A stretch of 64,000 nt of DNA. Origin: Massilia kyonggiensis (lineage in GTDB: Bacteria > Pseudomonadota > Gammaproteobacteria > Burkholderiales > Burkholderiaceae_D). Under the pieces are notes generated by a model, which saw only the letters and a program-made list of their open reading frames with translations, had not been told where the DNA came from and did not search any database. The translations under genes were made by a program, and so were the position numbers. Where the stretch lies: assembly GCF_024756235.1 (NCBI RefSeq), contig NZ_JANUGY010000008.1, positions 62,001 to 126,000 of the forward strand, read 5' to 3'. Position 1 is the first letter of the stretch; the number at the start of each line of letters is the position of its first letter. Below are positions 15,886 through 24,989 of the stretch, in pieces.

Positions 15886-17397
15886 ATGCCAGCTACCCAG
15901 ACAAACCCGGTCCTCCAACTGACCGGCATCAGCAAACGCTTCAACGGCATCCATGCCCTGAACGGCGTGAACATCACGATCCGCGCCGGCGAATGCATGG
16001 CCCTCATCGGCGAGAACGGCGCGGGCAAGTCCACGCTCGTGAAGACCCTGACGGGCATCTACCGTCCGGACGCCGGTACGCTGTCCCTCGACGGCAAACC
16101 CGTGACGTTCGCGAGCCCGCAGGAAGCGATGGCCGCCGGGATCACGGCCGTGCACCAGGAGACGGTCATGTTCGACGAGCTCTCCGTCGCCGAGAACATC
16201 TACGTCGGCCGCCAGCCCGTGCGCGGGGGTCGCATCGACTGGGCGCGGATCGAACGCGAGGCGGAAGCGCTGTTCGCCCGCCTGGAAGTCGCGCTGCCCG
16301 TGAAGGCGCGCGTAAAAGACCTGTCGGTGGCGCAGCGCCACTTCGTCGAGATCGCGCGCGCCCTCGCCCAGGATGCCCGCGTCGTCATCATGGACGAGCC
16401 GACGGCCGCGCTGTCGCAGCGCGAAATCCGCGAGCTGTACCGCATCATCGACCAGTTGAAGGCCGCCGGCACCGCCGTCATCTTCATCTCGCACAAATTC
16501 GACGAGATCTTCGAAGTCGCCGACTGCTACACGGTGCTGCGCGACGGCCAGTTCGTGGCCGAGGGCCGCCTGGCCGACATCACGGAACAGGAACTGGTCG
16601 CATTGATGGTCGGCCGCGCCGTGCATCAGGCGTATCCGAAGCTCGATGCCGAGATCGGCGAGCCGCTGCTCGTCGTGCAGAACCTGTCCCATCCCACCGA
16701 ATTCGACGACGTCAGCTTTACCTTGCGCCGCGGCGAGATCCTGGGCTTCTACGGCCTCGTGGGCGCCGGCCGCTCCGAAGTGATGCAGGCGCTGTTCGGC
16801 CTCACGCCGGAGGTCTCCGGCTGCGTCACGCTGGACGGCCGCCCCGTGATGGCGCGTTCGCCCGGCGAGGCGATTTCGCTGGGCATCGCCTACGTGCCGG
16901 AAGACCGCCAGCACCACGGCGCGCACCTGACGATGCCGATCCAGCACAACATTACCCTGCCGATCCTGTCGCGCATCGGGTTCTTCCTGCGCGGACGCGG
17001 CAAACAGGAAGCCGCCATCGCGCGCCATTTCGCGGAGCAGCTGGAACTCAAGGCGAGCCACCTGACGCAGCACGTGGCCGAGCTCTCGGGCGGCAACCAG
17101 CAAAAGGTCGTCCTCGGCAAGTGGCTGGCGACGGATCCGAAAGTGATCATCCTCGACGAGCCGACCAAGGGCATCGACATCGGCTCGAAGGCGGCCGTGC
17201 ACCGCTTCATCAGCCAGCTCGTGGCGCGGGGGCTGTCCGTGATCCTCGTGTCGTCCGAGCTGCCGGAAGTGCTGGGCATGGCCGACCGCATCGTCGTCAT
17301 GCACCACGGCCGCGTGCAGCGCGAATTCCTGCGCGGCGAGGCAACGCCGGAAGCGGTCGTCGCCGCCGCATCCGACCTGACCATGGAGGCCGCATGA
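15886..17397 (+). CDS. rhaT: Rhamnose ABC transporter, ATP-binding subunit
   Basis: 503 residues with two fused nucleotide-binding domains, as in RbsA/AraG-type sugar importers. Domain 1: Walker A GENGAGKST (42-50), signature-like LSVAQRHFVEIARAL, Walker B VVIMDEPTA. Domain 2: degenerate Walker A (GLVGAGRSE), intact signature LSGGNQQKV and Walker B VIILDEPTKGID. The altered second Walker A is normal for this family. The ATG at 15886 has only a weak ribosome site inside the preceding hairpin. This rhizobial-style RhaT is unrelated to the E. coli proton symporter of the same name. The stop overlaps rhaP. Confidence 0.94.
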   Translation: MPATQTNPVLQLTGISKRFNGIHALNGVNITIRAGECMALIGENGAGKSTLVKTLTGIYRPDAGTLSLDGKPVTFASPQEAMAAGITAVHQETVMFDELSVAENIYVGRQPVRGGRIDWARIEREAEALFARLEVALPVKARVKDLSVAQRHFVEIARALAQDARVVIMDEPTAALSQREIRELYRIIDQLKAAGTAVIFISHKFDEIFEVADCYTVLRDGQFVAEGRLADITEQELVALMVGRAVHQAYPKLDAEIGEPLLVVQNLSHPTEFDDVSFTLRRGEILGFYGLVGAGRSEVMQALFGLTPEVSGCVTLDGRPVMARSPGEAISLGIAYVPEDRQHHGAHLTMPIQHNITLPILSRIGFFLRGRGKQEAAIARHFAEQLELKASHLTQHVAELSGGNQQKVVLGKWLATDPKVIILDEPTKGIDIGSKAAVHRFISQLVARGLSVILVSSELPEVLGMADRIVVMHHGRVQREFLRGEATPEAVVAAASDLTMEAA

Positions 17398-18392
17398 ATA
17401 TTCTCAAACAACGCGAACCGCTGCTGGCGGCGATGGTCGTGCTGCTCGTCGTCGCGGTCGGCCTGCGCGCGCCGGTCTTCCTGTCGGCCGGCTCGCTCGC
17501 CAACCTCGTTACGGACAGCACGCTGCTCGTCATGCTGGCGCTCACGCAGATGCTCGTCATCGTCACGCGCGGCGTCGACCTGTCCGTCGCGTCGAACCTG
17601 GCCCTGTCCGGCATGGTCGCCGCGATGCTGGGCGCGCATTATCCCGGCCTGCCGCTGCCGCTGGTCATGCTGGCGGCGGTCGCCGTCGGCCTGGCGCTCG
17701 GCCTCGTCAACGGCTGGCTGATCGGCTACCTGGAACTGCCGCCCATCGTCGTGACGCTGGGCACGATGAGCGTCTTCCGCGGCGCCGTGTTCGTGCTGTC
17801 CGGCGGCGCGTGGGTGTCGGCGCACCAGATGCCGGCCGCGTTCATCGCCTTCCCGCTGGACCGCCTGCTGGGTCTTCCGCACCTCGTGTGGATCGCGGCC
17901 GCGACGCTCGCCGCCATGGCGTGGATCGCACGCAGCACCCGGTTCGGACGCGACCTGTACGCCATCGGCAATGCGCCGCAATGCGCGGGCTACATCGGCA
18001 TCCCGAGCCACAAGCGCCTGCTCGGCACGTACGCGCTGTCCGGGGGAGTGTCCGGCCTCTGCGGCTACCTGTGGGTGGCGCGCTATGCCGTCGCCTACAC
18101 GGAAATCGCCTACGGCTTCGAATTCACCGTGATCGCCGCGTGCGTGATCGGCGGCGTCTCCATCGGCGGCGGCGTCGGCACGGTGCTGGGCGCGACGCTC
18201 GGCGCGCTGTTCCTGACCGTGATCGGCAACGCCCTGCCCGTGCTGCAGGTGTCGCCGTTCTGGCAGAGCGCCCTCACCGGCCTCGTGATCCTCGTCGCCG
18301 TCCTGATCAACGCCCGCGGCGCCGGCCGCCGCAGCCGCCAGATCCTGCCGCTGCACGGCACGGGCGCCCAACCCAACCGGAGTGCCGCGTGA
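17394..18392 (+). CDS. rhaP: Rhamnose ABC transporter, permease subunit 1
   Basis: 332 residues, highly hydrophobic, with about eight to ten membrane helices and the family motifs TRGVDLSVASNLALSGM, GWLIGYLELPPIVVTLGTM and AIGNAPQCAGYIGI (the cytoplasmic loop contacting the ATPase). It forms the pore together with RhaQ. The ATG overlaps the rhaT stop (ATGA) and GGAGG lies just before it. The stop is shared with the GTG start of rhaQ. Confidence 0.93.
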   Translation: MNILKQREPLLAAMVVLLVVAVGLRAPVFLSAGSLANLVTDSTLLVMLALTQMLVIVTRGVDLSVASNLALSGMVAAMLGAHYPGLPLPLVMLAAVAVGLALGLVNGWLIGYLELPPIVVTLGTMSVFRGAVFVLSGGAWVSAHQMPAAFIAFPLDRLLGLPHLVWIAAATLAAMAWIARSTRFGRDLYAIGNAPQCAGYIGIPSHKRLLGTYALSGGVSGLCGYLWVARYAVAYTEIAYGFEFTVIAACVIGGVSIGGGVGTVLGATLGALFLTVIGNALPVLQVSPFWQSALTGLVILVAVLINARGAGRRSRQILPLHGTGAQPNRSAA

Positions 18393-19408
18393 ACCCGACC
18401 ACCACGATGCAAACTGAAAAAACGTCGCGCTACACGATCCTCGACCGCGAAACGCCGCGCCTGAAAACGATCCTCGGGCGCTGGGAAAGCCTGCTGGCCG
18501 TGCTGTTCGTGGTGGTCTTCGCCGCGAACAGCATCGCGCTGCCGCACTTCCTCGACCTGTACAACCTGCTGGACGGCACCCAGAACTTCAGCGAGAAGGC
18601 CCTGATCGCACTGCCGATGGCGCTGTTGATCATCTGCCGCGAGATCGACATCTCCGTCGCCGGCACGCTCGCGCTGTCGTCCGTCTTGATGGGTCTCGCG
18701 AAGGGCGCCGGCTTCCCGGCCGAAAGTCTGCCGCTCGTCGCGCTGGCCACGGGCACCGCGTGCGGCTTCCTGAACGGCGTGCTCGTGACGCGTTTCGCGC
18801 TGCCGTCGATCGTCGTCACCATCGGCACCGTGTCGCTGTACCGCGGCCTGGCCAGCGTCGTCCTCGGCGACAAGGCGTTCACCGGCTATCCCCAACTGAT
18901 GGCCGACTGGGGCCAGGGCTACTTCTTCGGCATCGTGCCGCGCGAATTCGTCGTGCTGCTCGTGTGCGCCGCGCTGTTTGCCGTCCTGCTGCATACCACG
19001 AGCTGGGGCCGCCGCATCTACGCCATCGGGAACAACCCGGAAGCGGCACGCTTTTCCGGCATCGCCGTCGACCGCTACCGCCTCGCGCTGTTCATGCTGA
19101 CGGGCGCGATGGCAGGCCTGGCCGCCTTCCTGCTCACGGGCCGCATCGGCAGCACGCGGCCGAACATCGCGACCGGCTGGGAACTGGAAGTGATCACGAT
19201 GGTCATCCTGGGCGGCGTCAGCATCGCGGGCGGCGCCGGCACGATCGCCGGCGTGATGCTGGCCGTGCTCACGATGGGCACCGTCACGTACGGGCTGTCG
19301 CTCGCCAATATTCCCGGCATCTACATGACGATCGTCGTGGGCGTGCTGCTCCTGGTGACCATCGCGCTGCCGAAGCTCCTGCGCATGCGGCGCGCGCGGA
19401 GCGCATGA
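18389..19408 (+). CDS. rhaQ: Rhamnose ABC transporter, permease subunit 2
   Basis: 339 residues, a RbsC-like permease paralogous to RhaP. Motifs: ICREIDISVAGTLALSSV, TRFALPSIVVTIGTVSLYRG and AIGNNPEAARFSGI, then a glycine-rich VILGGVSIAGGAGTIAG helix. The start is GTG 18389, preceded by GGAG at 6 nt and overlapping the rhaP stop (GTGA); ATG 18407 is possible but lacks a ribosome site. The N-terminal 30 residues are polar and probably cytoplasmic. The gene overlaps rhaK by 4 bp. Confidence 0.92.
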   Translation: MNPTTTMQTEKTSRYTILDRETPRLKTILGRWESLLAVLFVVVFAANSIALPHFLDLYNLLDGTQNFSEKALIALPMALLIICREIDISVAGTLALSSVLMGLAKGAGFPAESLPLVALATGTACGFLNGVLVTRFALPSIVVTIGTVSLYRGLASVVLGDKAFTGYPQLMADWGQGYFFGIVPREFVVLLVCAALFAVLLHTTSWGRRIYAIGNNPEAARFSGIAVDRYRLALFMLTGAMAGLAAFLLTGRIGSTRPNIATGWELEVITMVILGGVSIAGGAGTIAGVMLAVLTMGTVTYGLSLANIPGIYMTIVVGVLLLVTIALPKLLRMRRARSA

Positions 19409-20745
19409 TGCCGGATGCCCTGATCGTCCTCGACATCGGCAAGACGAACGCCAAGCTGGCGCTGATCGACGCCGGCGGCAAGGTTCTCTCCGAGCAGCGC
19501 CGCGCGAACGCGGTGCTTGCGGATGGACCCTACGCCCACCTCGACACGGACGGCCTGTGGGACTGGCTGCTGGCCACGTGCCGCGCGTTCGCGGCGCTGG
19601 CCCGCGTCTCGGCCATCGTGCCCGTCACGCACGGCGCCACCGCGGCGCTGGTCGACGACGGGGGCCTCGTGCTGCCCGTGCTCGACTACGAAGCGGAGCT
19701 GCCGGACGTCGACTACGCGCGTCCGTCCTATGACGAAACGCTGTCCCCGCGCCTGCCGGCGGGCCTGAACCTGGGCCGCCAGCTCGCATGGCTGCAGGCG
19801 CGCCACCCGCGCGAGTTCGCACGGACCAGGCACATCCTCATGTATCCGCAGTACTGGGCATGGCGCTTGTGCGGCGTGGCGGCGTCGGAAGCGACGTCGC
19901 TCGGCTGTCACACGGACTTGTGGAACCCGCGCACGCAGGCGTATTCGACCCTCGTCGACCGCATGGGCTGGTCCGGCCTGATGCCGCCGCTGGCGCCGGC
20001 GCACGCGGTGCTGGGCACGCTGCGCCCGGAGATCGCGGCCGCCGCGTGGCTGCCGGCGGATTGCCAGGTCCTGTGCGGCATCCACGACAGCAACGCGTCG
20101 CTGCTGCGCTACCTCGGCCGCGACGAAGGCGCGGTACTGTCGACGGGCACGTGGATGATCGCAGCGGCCTTCGGCACCGCGCTGGACGGGCTGCGCGAGC
20201 GGGACGACATGCTCGCCAATACGAATGCGCTGGGCCAGCCCGTCGCGTGCATGCGCTTCATGGGCGGGCGCGAATTCGGCGAACTGGCCGGCGCGCAGCC
20301 GGCGGCATGCGGGTTCGACGCCGTCGAGCGGCTCGTCGCGCGAGGCACGCTGGCGCTGCCCTGCTTCGCCGCAACGGGCGGTCCGTTCGCGGGCCGCAGG
20401 GGCAGCATCGAGGGTCCGCCGCCCGCGGACGCGCAGGAACGCTATGCGCTGGCCACGCTGTACTGCGTGCTGATGACGGATTACTGCCTCGACGCGCTGG
20501 GCGCCGCGGGACCGCTCGCCGTCGAAGGCAGCTTCACGTCGAATCCGTGGTTCGGCCCCCTGCTCGCGGCGCTGCGGCCGCAGCAGCCGGTGACGTATTC
20601 GGACGATGGGAGCGGCACCACGTGCGGCGGGTGGATGCTGCGCTACCGCGACGCGGCGCCGCCGGGGGCCGGCACGGCCATCGCGGCGCGCGAGCCGGCC
20701 GGCCTGGATGCCTACCGGGCCCGCTGGCGTGCCGCGCTCGAGTGA
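19405..20745 (+). CDS. rhaK: Rhamnulokinase-type FGGY kinase
   Basis: 446 residues of the FGGY carbohydrate kinase fold. N-terminal phosphate loop LIVLDIGKTNAKLALID, substrate region MYPQYWAWRLCGVAASE followed by TSLGCHTDLWN, catalytic-base region CGIHDSNASLLRY, and the second phosphate loop VLSTGTWMI. It phosphorylates L-rhamnulose; in rhizobia RhaK also affects transporter activity. Two adjacent ATG codons occur; 19405 overlaps the rhaQ stop, while 19408 is better spaced from GGAG. Last gene of the right arm; its stop is 18 bp from the stop of the convergent brkB-like gene. Confidence 0.9.
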   Translation: MMPDALIVLDIGKTNAKLALIDAGGKVLSEQRRANAVLADGPYAHLDTDGLWDWLLATCRAFAALARVSAIVPVTHGATAALVDDGGLVLPVLDYEAELPDVDYARPSYDETLSPRLPAGLNLGRQLAWLQARHPREFARTRHILMYPQYWAWRLCGVAASEATSLGCHTDLWNPRTQAYSTLVDRMGWSGLMPPLAPAHAVLGTLRPEIAAAAWLPADCQVLCGIHDSNASLLRYLGRDEGAVLSTGTWMIAAAFGTALDGLRERDDMLANTNALGQPVACMRFMGGREFGELAGAQPAACGFDAVERLVARGTLALPCFAATGGPFAGRRGSIEGPPPADAQERYALATLYCVLMTDYCLDALGAAGPLAVEGSFTSNPWFGPLLAALRPQQPVTYSDDGSGTTCGGWMLRYRDAAPPGAGTAIAAREPAGLDAYRARWRAALE

Positions 20746-20763
20746 CGCCCGCGCCCGCAAGAA

Positions 20764-22047
20764 CTATCCGTTCCGTACTTTGCTGTTTGCGTACACCCAC
20801 GTGTATTCGGCGCCGAACAGGAAAATCTGCGCAGAATAGTAGAACCACGCGACGAGAATGACAAACGAACCGGCTGCGCCGAAGCCCGAGGCCACGCTCG
20901 ATTCGGCCAGGTACAACGCGATCAGCGATTTGCCGATGTTGAAGAGCAGCGCCGTGACCGCGGCGCCCATCCACACGTCGTGCCAGGATATCTTAGCGGT
21001 TGGCATGATCTTGTAGATCAACGCAAAGAGCACCGTGAACAGGGCGAACGACGCGATGAAGTTCAATGCACTTGCCAACACGCTTTCCGCAGCCCCGCCG
21101 CCCAACCATTCGGTCGTCGCCGACAGCGCGGCGCTGACGACGAGTGAAATCATCAGCATGAAAGCAAGTCCGAGAACCAGCCCGAAGGACAAGACGCGGC
21201 TGCGCAGCCAACCCCAGATGCCCGACGGTTTCGCTTTCGCCGGCACCCGCCAGATGCGGTCCAGATCCGTTTGCAGCTCGGCGAACGTGGCGGTGGCGCC
21301 CAGCAGCACAAGAACACCGCCGACGATGCTGGCGACGATACCGGTGGACGGTTCACGCGCCGCCTGCAGCAAGCCTTGCACGGCCGTCGCGCCTTCCTTA
21401 CCCATAATGCCTTGAAGCTGGGCAATGATTGCGCCTTGCGCAGCGTCCTGTCCAAATACGACCCCGGCAATCGCGATGATCATGACCAGGAGCGGCGCCA
21501 GCGAAAACAGCGTGTAATACGACAGCGCCGCCCCCATGCTCGGCGCGTAATCGTCCATCCAGGCATTGGCTGCCGCCACGAATATTTGCCACTGCCTGCC
21601 AATCCAGCTCGCCGAGGTTTGCTCGAACTTCGGGTGCGGGGGCGTGCTCGCGGATGGTTCCGCATCCTTCGCGGCGGACTGATCGTCCTCCGAACGCGCC
21701 GGAGCATGTTCGGGTCCTTCCCGGACGGGCACGGATGGTTCGACACCGGCATTGTTCCTGGCCGAGGCAAACGACGCCAGCAGGGAGACGAGAACACTGC
21801 CCACCTTCATCATGTCGCCGGTCCGGTCCCTTCGTTCCGGTGCCATTTCAGGGACAGGGTGTTTCTTGCGCCGGAAGAGCGCATAGCCCGCCGTCGCGAT
21901 TCCCAGTACAGCGGCGCCACGCACGTATGGAGAGGAAAGCACGTCCGAAGCTTTCGCTTTCAACTCTGCGAATTCTTCCTTGATTGTTAACTCGGCGGCA
22001 GCTGCGCGGGGTCCGGCGTCATGCGTCTCGTGAGCGGTAGTGGTCAT
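20764..22047 (-). CDS. YihY/BrkB-family inner-membrane protein with N-terminal extension
   Basis: 427 residues. The C-terminal 280 residues are the BrkB/YihY domain with six predicted membrane helices, beginning DDYAPSMGAALSYYTLFSLAPLL and ending LVAWFYYSAQIFLFGAEYTWVYA. Ahead of it lies a 145-residue extension: a helical segment with one hydrophobic stretch (YVRGAAVLGIATAGYALF), an RRKK patch, another hydrophobic stretch (VGSVLVSLLASFA) and a Pro/Ser/Glu-rich linker. E. coli YihY, about 290 residues, lacks this. The function of the family is unsettled. AGGAGGACAAC precedes the ATG. The coding GC content looks lower than that of neighbouring genes. Confidence 0.85.
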   Translation of the reverse strand: MTTTAHETHDAGPRAAAAELTIKEEFAELKAKASDVLSSPYVRGAAVLGIATAGYALFRRKKHPVPEMAPERRDRTGDMMKVGSVLVSLLASFASARNNAGVEPSVPVREGPEHAPARSEDDQSAAKDAEPSASTPPHPKFEQTSASWIGRQWQIFVAAANAWMDDYAPSMGAALSYYTLFSLAPLLVMIIAIAGVVFGQDAAQGAIIAQLQGIMGKEGATAVQGLLQAAREPSTGIVASIVGGVLVLLGATATFAELQTDLDRIWRVPAKAKPSGIWGWLRSRVLSFGLVLGLAFMLMISLVVSAALSATTEWLGGGAAESVLASALNFIASFALFTVLFALIYKIMPTAKISWHDVWMGAAVTALLFNIGKSLIALYLAESSVASGFGAAGSFVILVAWFYYSAQIFLFGAEYTWVYANSKVRNG

Positions 22048-22091
22048 GTTGTCCTCCTGTGGTCGGCATTCGTGCCGGGCCGTCCTGGCGT

Positions 22092-22113
22092 GAAGGCTTC
22101 ACCGTAAGCCTTC
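22092..22113. promoter_or_regulatory. Inverted repeat GAAGGCTT-N6-AAGCCTTC
   Basis: Perfect 8-bp arms (22092-22099, 22106-22113) lie 45-66 bp upstream of the brkB-like start, in the divergent region shared with the YbaK-type gene. It could be an operator or a leader hairpin. Confidence 0.4.
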
Positions 22114-22130
22114 CGTCGGCAACGGTCAGT

Positions 22131-22145
22131 ACGGTGACTCACCGT
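22131..22145. promoter_or_regulatory. Palindrome ACGGTGA-C-TCACCGT
   Basis: A perfect 7-1-7 palindrome about 85-100 bp upstream of the brkB-like ATG and 74 bp before the YbaK-type ATG. The form suits a dimeric regulator; none can be named. Confidence 0.4.
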
Positions 22146-22218
22146 CCGCAGAAGCAAACGACGATTGTTGCAACCGAGAACTGATAGACTGAGCGGATCG
22201 TCATCCGCGCATCGACCC

Positions 22219-22674
22219 ATGAGCCTCGAATCCGTCACCGCCTTCTTCGCCACCCACGCGCCCGACATCGTCGTCCAGCGCTACGCCACCAGCACCGCCA
22301 CCGTCGCCCTCGCCGCCGAGGCGCTGGGCGTCGCGCCGGGCCAGATCGCCAAGACGCTGTCGCTGCGCCTGGACGACGAAGTCGTGCTGCTCGTGGCCAG
22401 GGGCGATGCGCGCATCGACAACCGCAAGTACAAGGACACGTTCGGGCAAAAGGCCAGGATGCTGGGGCTGGACGAGGTGGAGCGCGAGACGGGCCACCCG
22501 GTCGGCGGCGTGTGCCCGTTCGGTCTGGCGCGGCCGCTGCGCGTGTTCTGCGACGTGTCGCTGCGGGACTTCGACGAGGTGTTCCCCGCCGCCGGCGCGC
22601 CGGATGCGGCCGTGCGCATCACGCCGGCCCGGCTGGCGGCCGTCACGGGCGCCGGGTGGGTCGACGTTATGTGA
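22219..22674 (+). CDS. YbaK/EbsC-family aminoacyl-tRNA deacylase
   Basis: 151 residues, a complete YbaK/ProX fold. These proteins hydrolyse mischarged tRNAs such as Cys-tRNA(Pro) or Ala-tRNA(Pro) in trans. Motifs: LAAEALGVAPGQIAKTLSL with the conserved Lys, VLLVARGDARIDNRKYKD, then GHPVGGVCPFGLARP, the Gly-rich substrate loop. No strong ribosome site is seen before the ATG. The last 8 bp overlap the end of the convergent GGDEF-EAL gene. Confidence 0.88.
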   Translation: MSLESVTAFFATHAPDIVVQRYATSTATVALAAEALGVAPGQIAKTLSLRLDDEVVLLVARGDARIDNRKYKDTFGQKARMLGLDEVERETGHPVGGVCPFGLARPLRVFCDVSLRDFDEVFPAAGAPDAAVRITPARLAAVTGAGWVDVM

Positions 22675-24955
22675 AGCCGCGGTCCAGGCGCGCGACCAGG
22701 TCGGGCAGCGGCAACGGCCGGCAATACAGATAACCCTGCATGCACGGCCGGCCGTTCTCGCCGAGGAAGCGCGCCTGCGCCTCCGTCTCGATGCCCTCCG
22801 CCACGACGCGCAGGCCCAGGTGGTCGGCCATCGCGAGGATGGTCTGCACGATCGCCGTGCCGTTGGCGTCGTGCGGCGTGTCGCGCATGAAGCTCTTGTC
22901 GATCTTCAGTTCGTACAGCGGCATCTTTTTCAGGTAGCCCAGGCTCGAATAGCCGGTGCCGAAATCGTCGATCGAGAAACGGATGCCCATGGCGGCCAGT
23001 TCGCGCATCTTCGCCGTGATGAGGTCGAAGTCCTCGACGAGCAGGCCTTCCGTCACCTCGAACACGAAGGCATGCGGCGCGACGCCCGATTCCTCGAACG
23101 CGGCACGCACCTGCGCGACGAATTCCGGCTGGCGGAACTGGCGCGGGCTGACGTTGATCGACAGTTGCAGCGGATGGCCGGCCGACTCCAGCGCGCGGCG
23201 CGCCTGGCAGGCCTGGCGCAGCACCCACTGGCCGAGGGGGACGATCATGCCGGTCGTTTCCGCCACGGGGATGAAGACGTCGGGCGGGACGAACGTGCCG
23301 TCGGCGCGGCGCCAGCGCATCAGCATCTCCGCGCCCACCGGCTGGCCCGCATGGTCGACCTGGAGTTGCAGGTGCATGGACAGTTCGCCGTTGTCGAGCG
23401 CAGCGGAGAGGTCGCGGCCCAGCGTGAGCTGGCGTTCGGCCGCGGCCAGCATCGGCGTCTCGAACAAGGCCACACCGTTGCGGCCGGCCGCCTTGGCGTG
23501 GTACATGGCGAGGTCGGCGTCGCGCAGCAGGTCGGCCACGGACTGGCCGGGACGCGTGGGCAGCGCCACGCCGATGCTGGCCGTCGAATGGTAGTTCTGG
23601 TCGTCGATGACGACGTCGTCCGCGAGCGCGGCGCGGATCTTGTCGGACACGGACAACGCCGCGGCCTGCGCGGCGGCGGGATCGGTGCCGAGGCCGTCGA
23701 GCAGCACGACGAATTCGTCGCCGCCCAGGCGCGCCACCGTGTCGCCCTTGCGCACCACCTGGCCGAGGCTCTTCGCGGTATGCTTGAGGAGCTCATCGCC
23801 CGTCGCATGGCCGCGCGCATCGTTCACGTGCTTGAAGTTGTCCAGGTCGATGTACAGCACGGCGCCGAGTCCGCGGCCCGCGTTGGCCGATGCCACCATG
23901 GCATCCAGGCGCTCGGTCATCAGGCGCCGGTTGGGCAGGCCCGTGAGGACGTCGTAGTACGCGAGGCGGTGGATCGCGTCGGCCGAGTGGCGGCGCTCCG
24001 TGATGTCGCGGCCGACGACGACCCAGTGGCTGATCCGGCCCGCGTCGTCCGTGAACGGCATGAGTTCCATCTCGACCCAGTAGGGGTCGCCGGACTTGGT
24101 ATAGTTGACCAGTTCCGCCGTCGCCGGCTGGCCGTTGCACATGGATGCCACGATGCGTTCGACGACCGCGGGATCCGTGCCCGGACCATGCAGCACGCGC
24201 ATGCTGCGGCCGACGATCTCGGCATCGGTGTAGCCGGTGCGGCGCTGGAACGCTTCGTTGCTGAAGATGATGGGCTGGTCGCGGTCCGGCGTCTCGACCG
24301 CGCGCGCGATCAGCACCATGTCGTTCAGGCGCGCCAGCGCGGCCGACGTCAGGCGCAGCTCCGCGTTCACCGCCTGCAGCGCATCCTGCCCGCTCTCCAG
24401 CGACGTCGCGAAGCCGCGCACCTCGTCCAGCGAACGCGACAAACCCTTGAGCAGGGTGCTGCACGTGAGCGTCAGCATCGCGCCCATGCACGTGAAGTTC
24501 AGCGCGACGACGAGCGGCACGACGTACGGGCCGGAACTCGTGTCCAGGACCATGGACTGGAAATGGCCGACGCCGAAGACGAGGATCACCGCGCTGATCG
24601 CGAGCGCCGTCAGCGCCTGCGCGCTGCCGAGCAGGATCGCCGCCAGCACCGGCGGTACCATCAGGTAATTCTGGCTGACCGGCCCCAGCTTCAGCATCAG
24701 GCAGATGGCCACCATGTAGATGATGGCGAAGAAGTTCAGGACGCGGAAGGTATACGGCAGGCGCTCGAGGCGCCACAACGCGAACATCCATGCCAGCGCG
24801 ATCGCGTCCGTCACGGCCACGACCCAGAGGCCCTGGCGCAGCACGACGATCACGCTGGGAATGGCCGCGACGGTGCCCAGGACGAGCACGATCGCCAACA
24901 GGCGCGAAAAAATCCGCGCGCGCCATTGTGCGATGTCGTCAAACCCTTGCTTCAA
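22667..24955 (-). CDS. Membrane GGDEF-EAL protein with LOV-like PAS domain lacking the photoactive Cys
   Basis: 762 residues. Residues 15-165 contain five or six membrane helices; a short coiled segment (175-215) leads to a PAS domain (about 215-325), GGDEF (330-495) and EAL (505-755). GGDEF is intact (411-415) with an RxxD inhibitory site (402-405), so c-di-GMP synthesis is plausible. The EAL motif reads EMLMRW (Glu543), and DDFGTGYSSL plus VAEGIET are intact, so hydrolysis is also plausible. The PAS segment reads VGRSMRVLHGPGTD where LOV domains have GRNCRFLQGPxTD; the flavin-adduct Cys is Met252. The start is TTG 24955 with GAGGA 5 nt upstream; there is no nearby ATG. Confidence 0.88.
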   Translation of the reverse strand: MKQGFDDIAQWRARIFSRLLAIVLVLGTVAAIPSVIVVLRQGLWVVAVTDAIALAWMFALWRLERLPYTFRVLNFFAIIYMVAICLMLKLGPVSQNYLMVPPVLAAILLGSAQALTALAISAVILVFGVGHFQSMVLDTSSGPYVVPLVVALNFTCMGAMLTLTCSTLLKGLSRSLDEVRGFATSLESGQDALQAVNAELRLTSAALARLNDMVLIARAVETPDRDQPIIFSNEAFQRRTGYTDAEIVGRSMRVLHGPGTDPAVVERIVASMCNGQPATAELVNYTKSGDPYWVEMELMPFTDDAGRISHWVVVGRDITERRHSADAIHRLAYYDVLTGLPNRRLMTERLDAMVASANAGRGLGAVLYIDLDNFKHVNDARGHATGDELLKHTAKSLGQVVRKGDTVARLGGDEFVVLLDGLGTDPAAAQAAALSVSDKIRAALADDVVIDDQNYHSTASIGVALPTRPGQSVADLLRDADLAMYHAKAAGRNGVALFETPMLAAAERQLTLGRDLSAALDNGELSMHLQLQVDHAGQPVGAEMLMRWRRADGTFVPPDVFIPVAETTGMIVPLGQWVLRQACQARRALESAGHPLQLSINVSPRQFRQPEFVAQVRAAFEESGVAPHAFVFEVTEGLLVEDFDLITAKMRELAAMGIRFSIDDFGTGYSSLGYLKKMPLYELKIDKSFMRDTPHDANGTAIVQTILAMADHLGLRVVAEGIETEAQARFLGENGRPCMQGYLYCRPLPLPDLVARLDRGFT

Positions 24956-24989
24956 ACTGTTTCCTCGACGCGGCCGGGGAAGTACCGGC

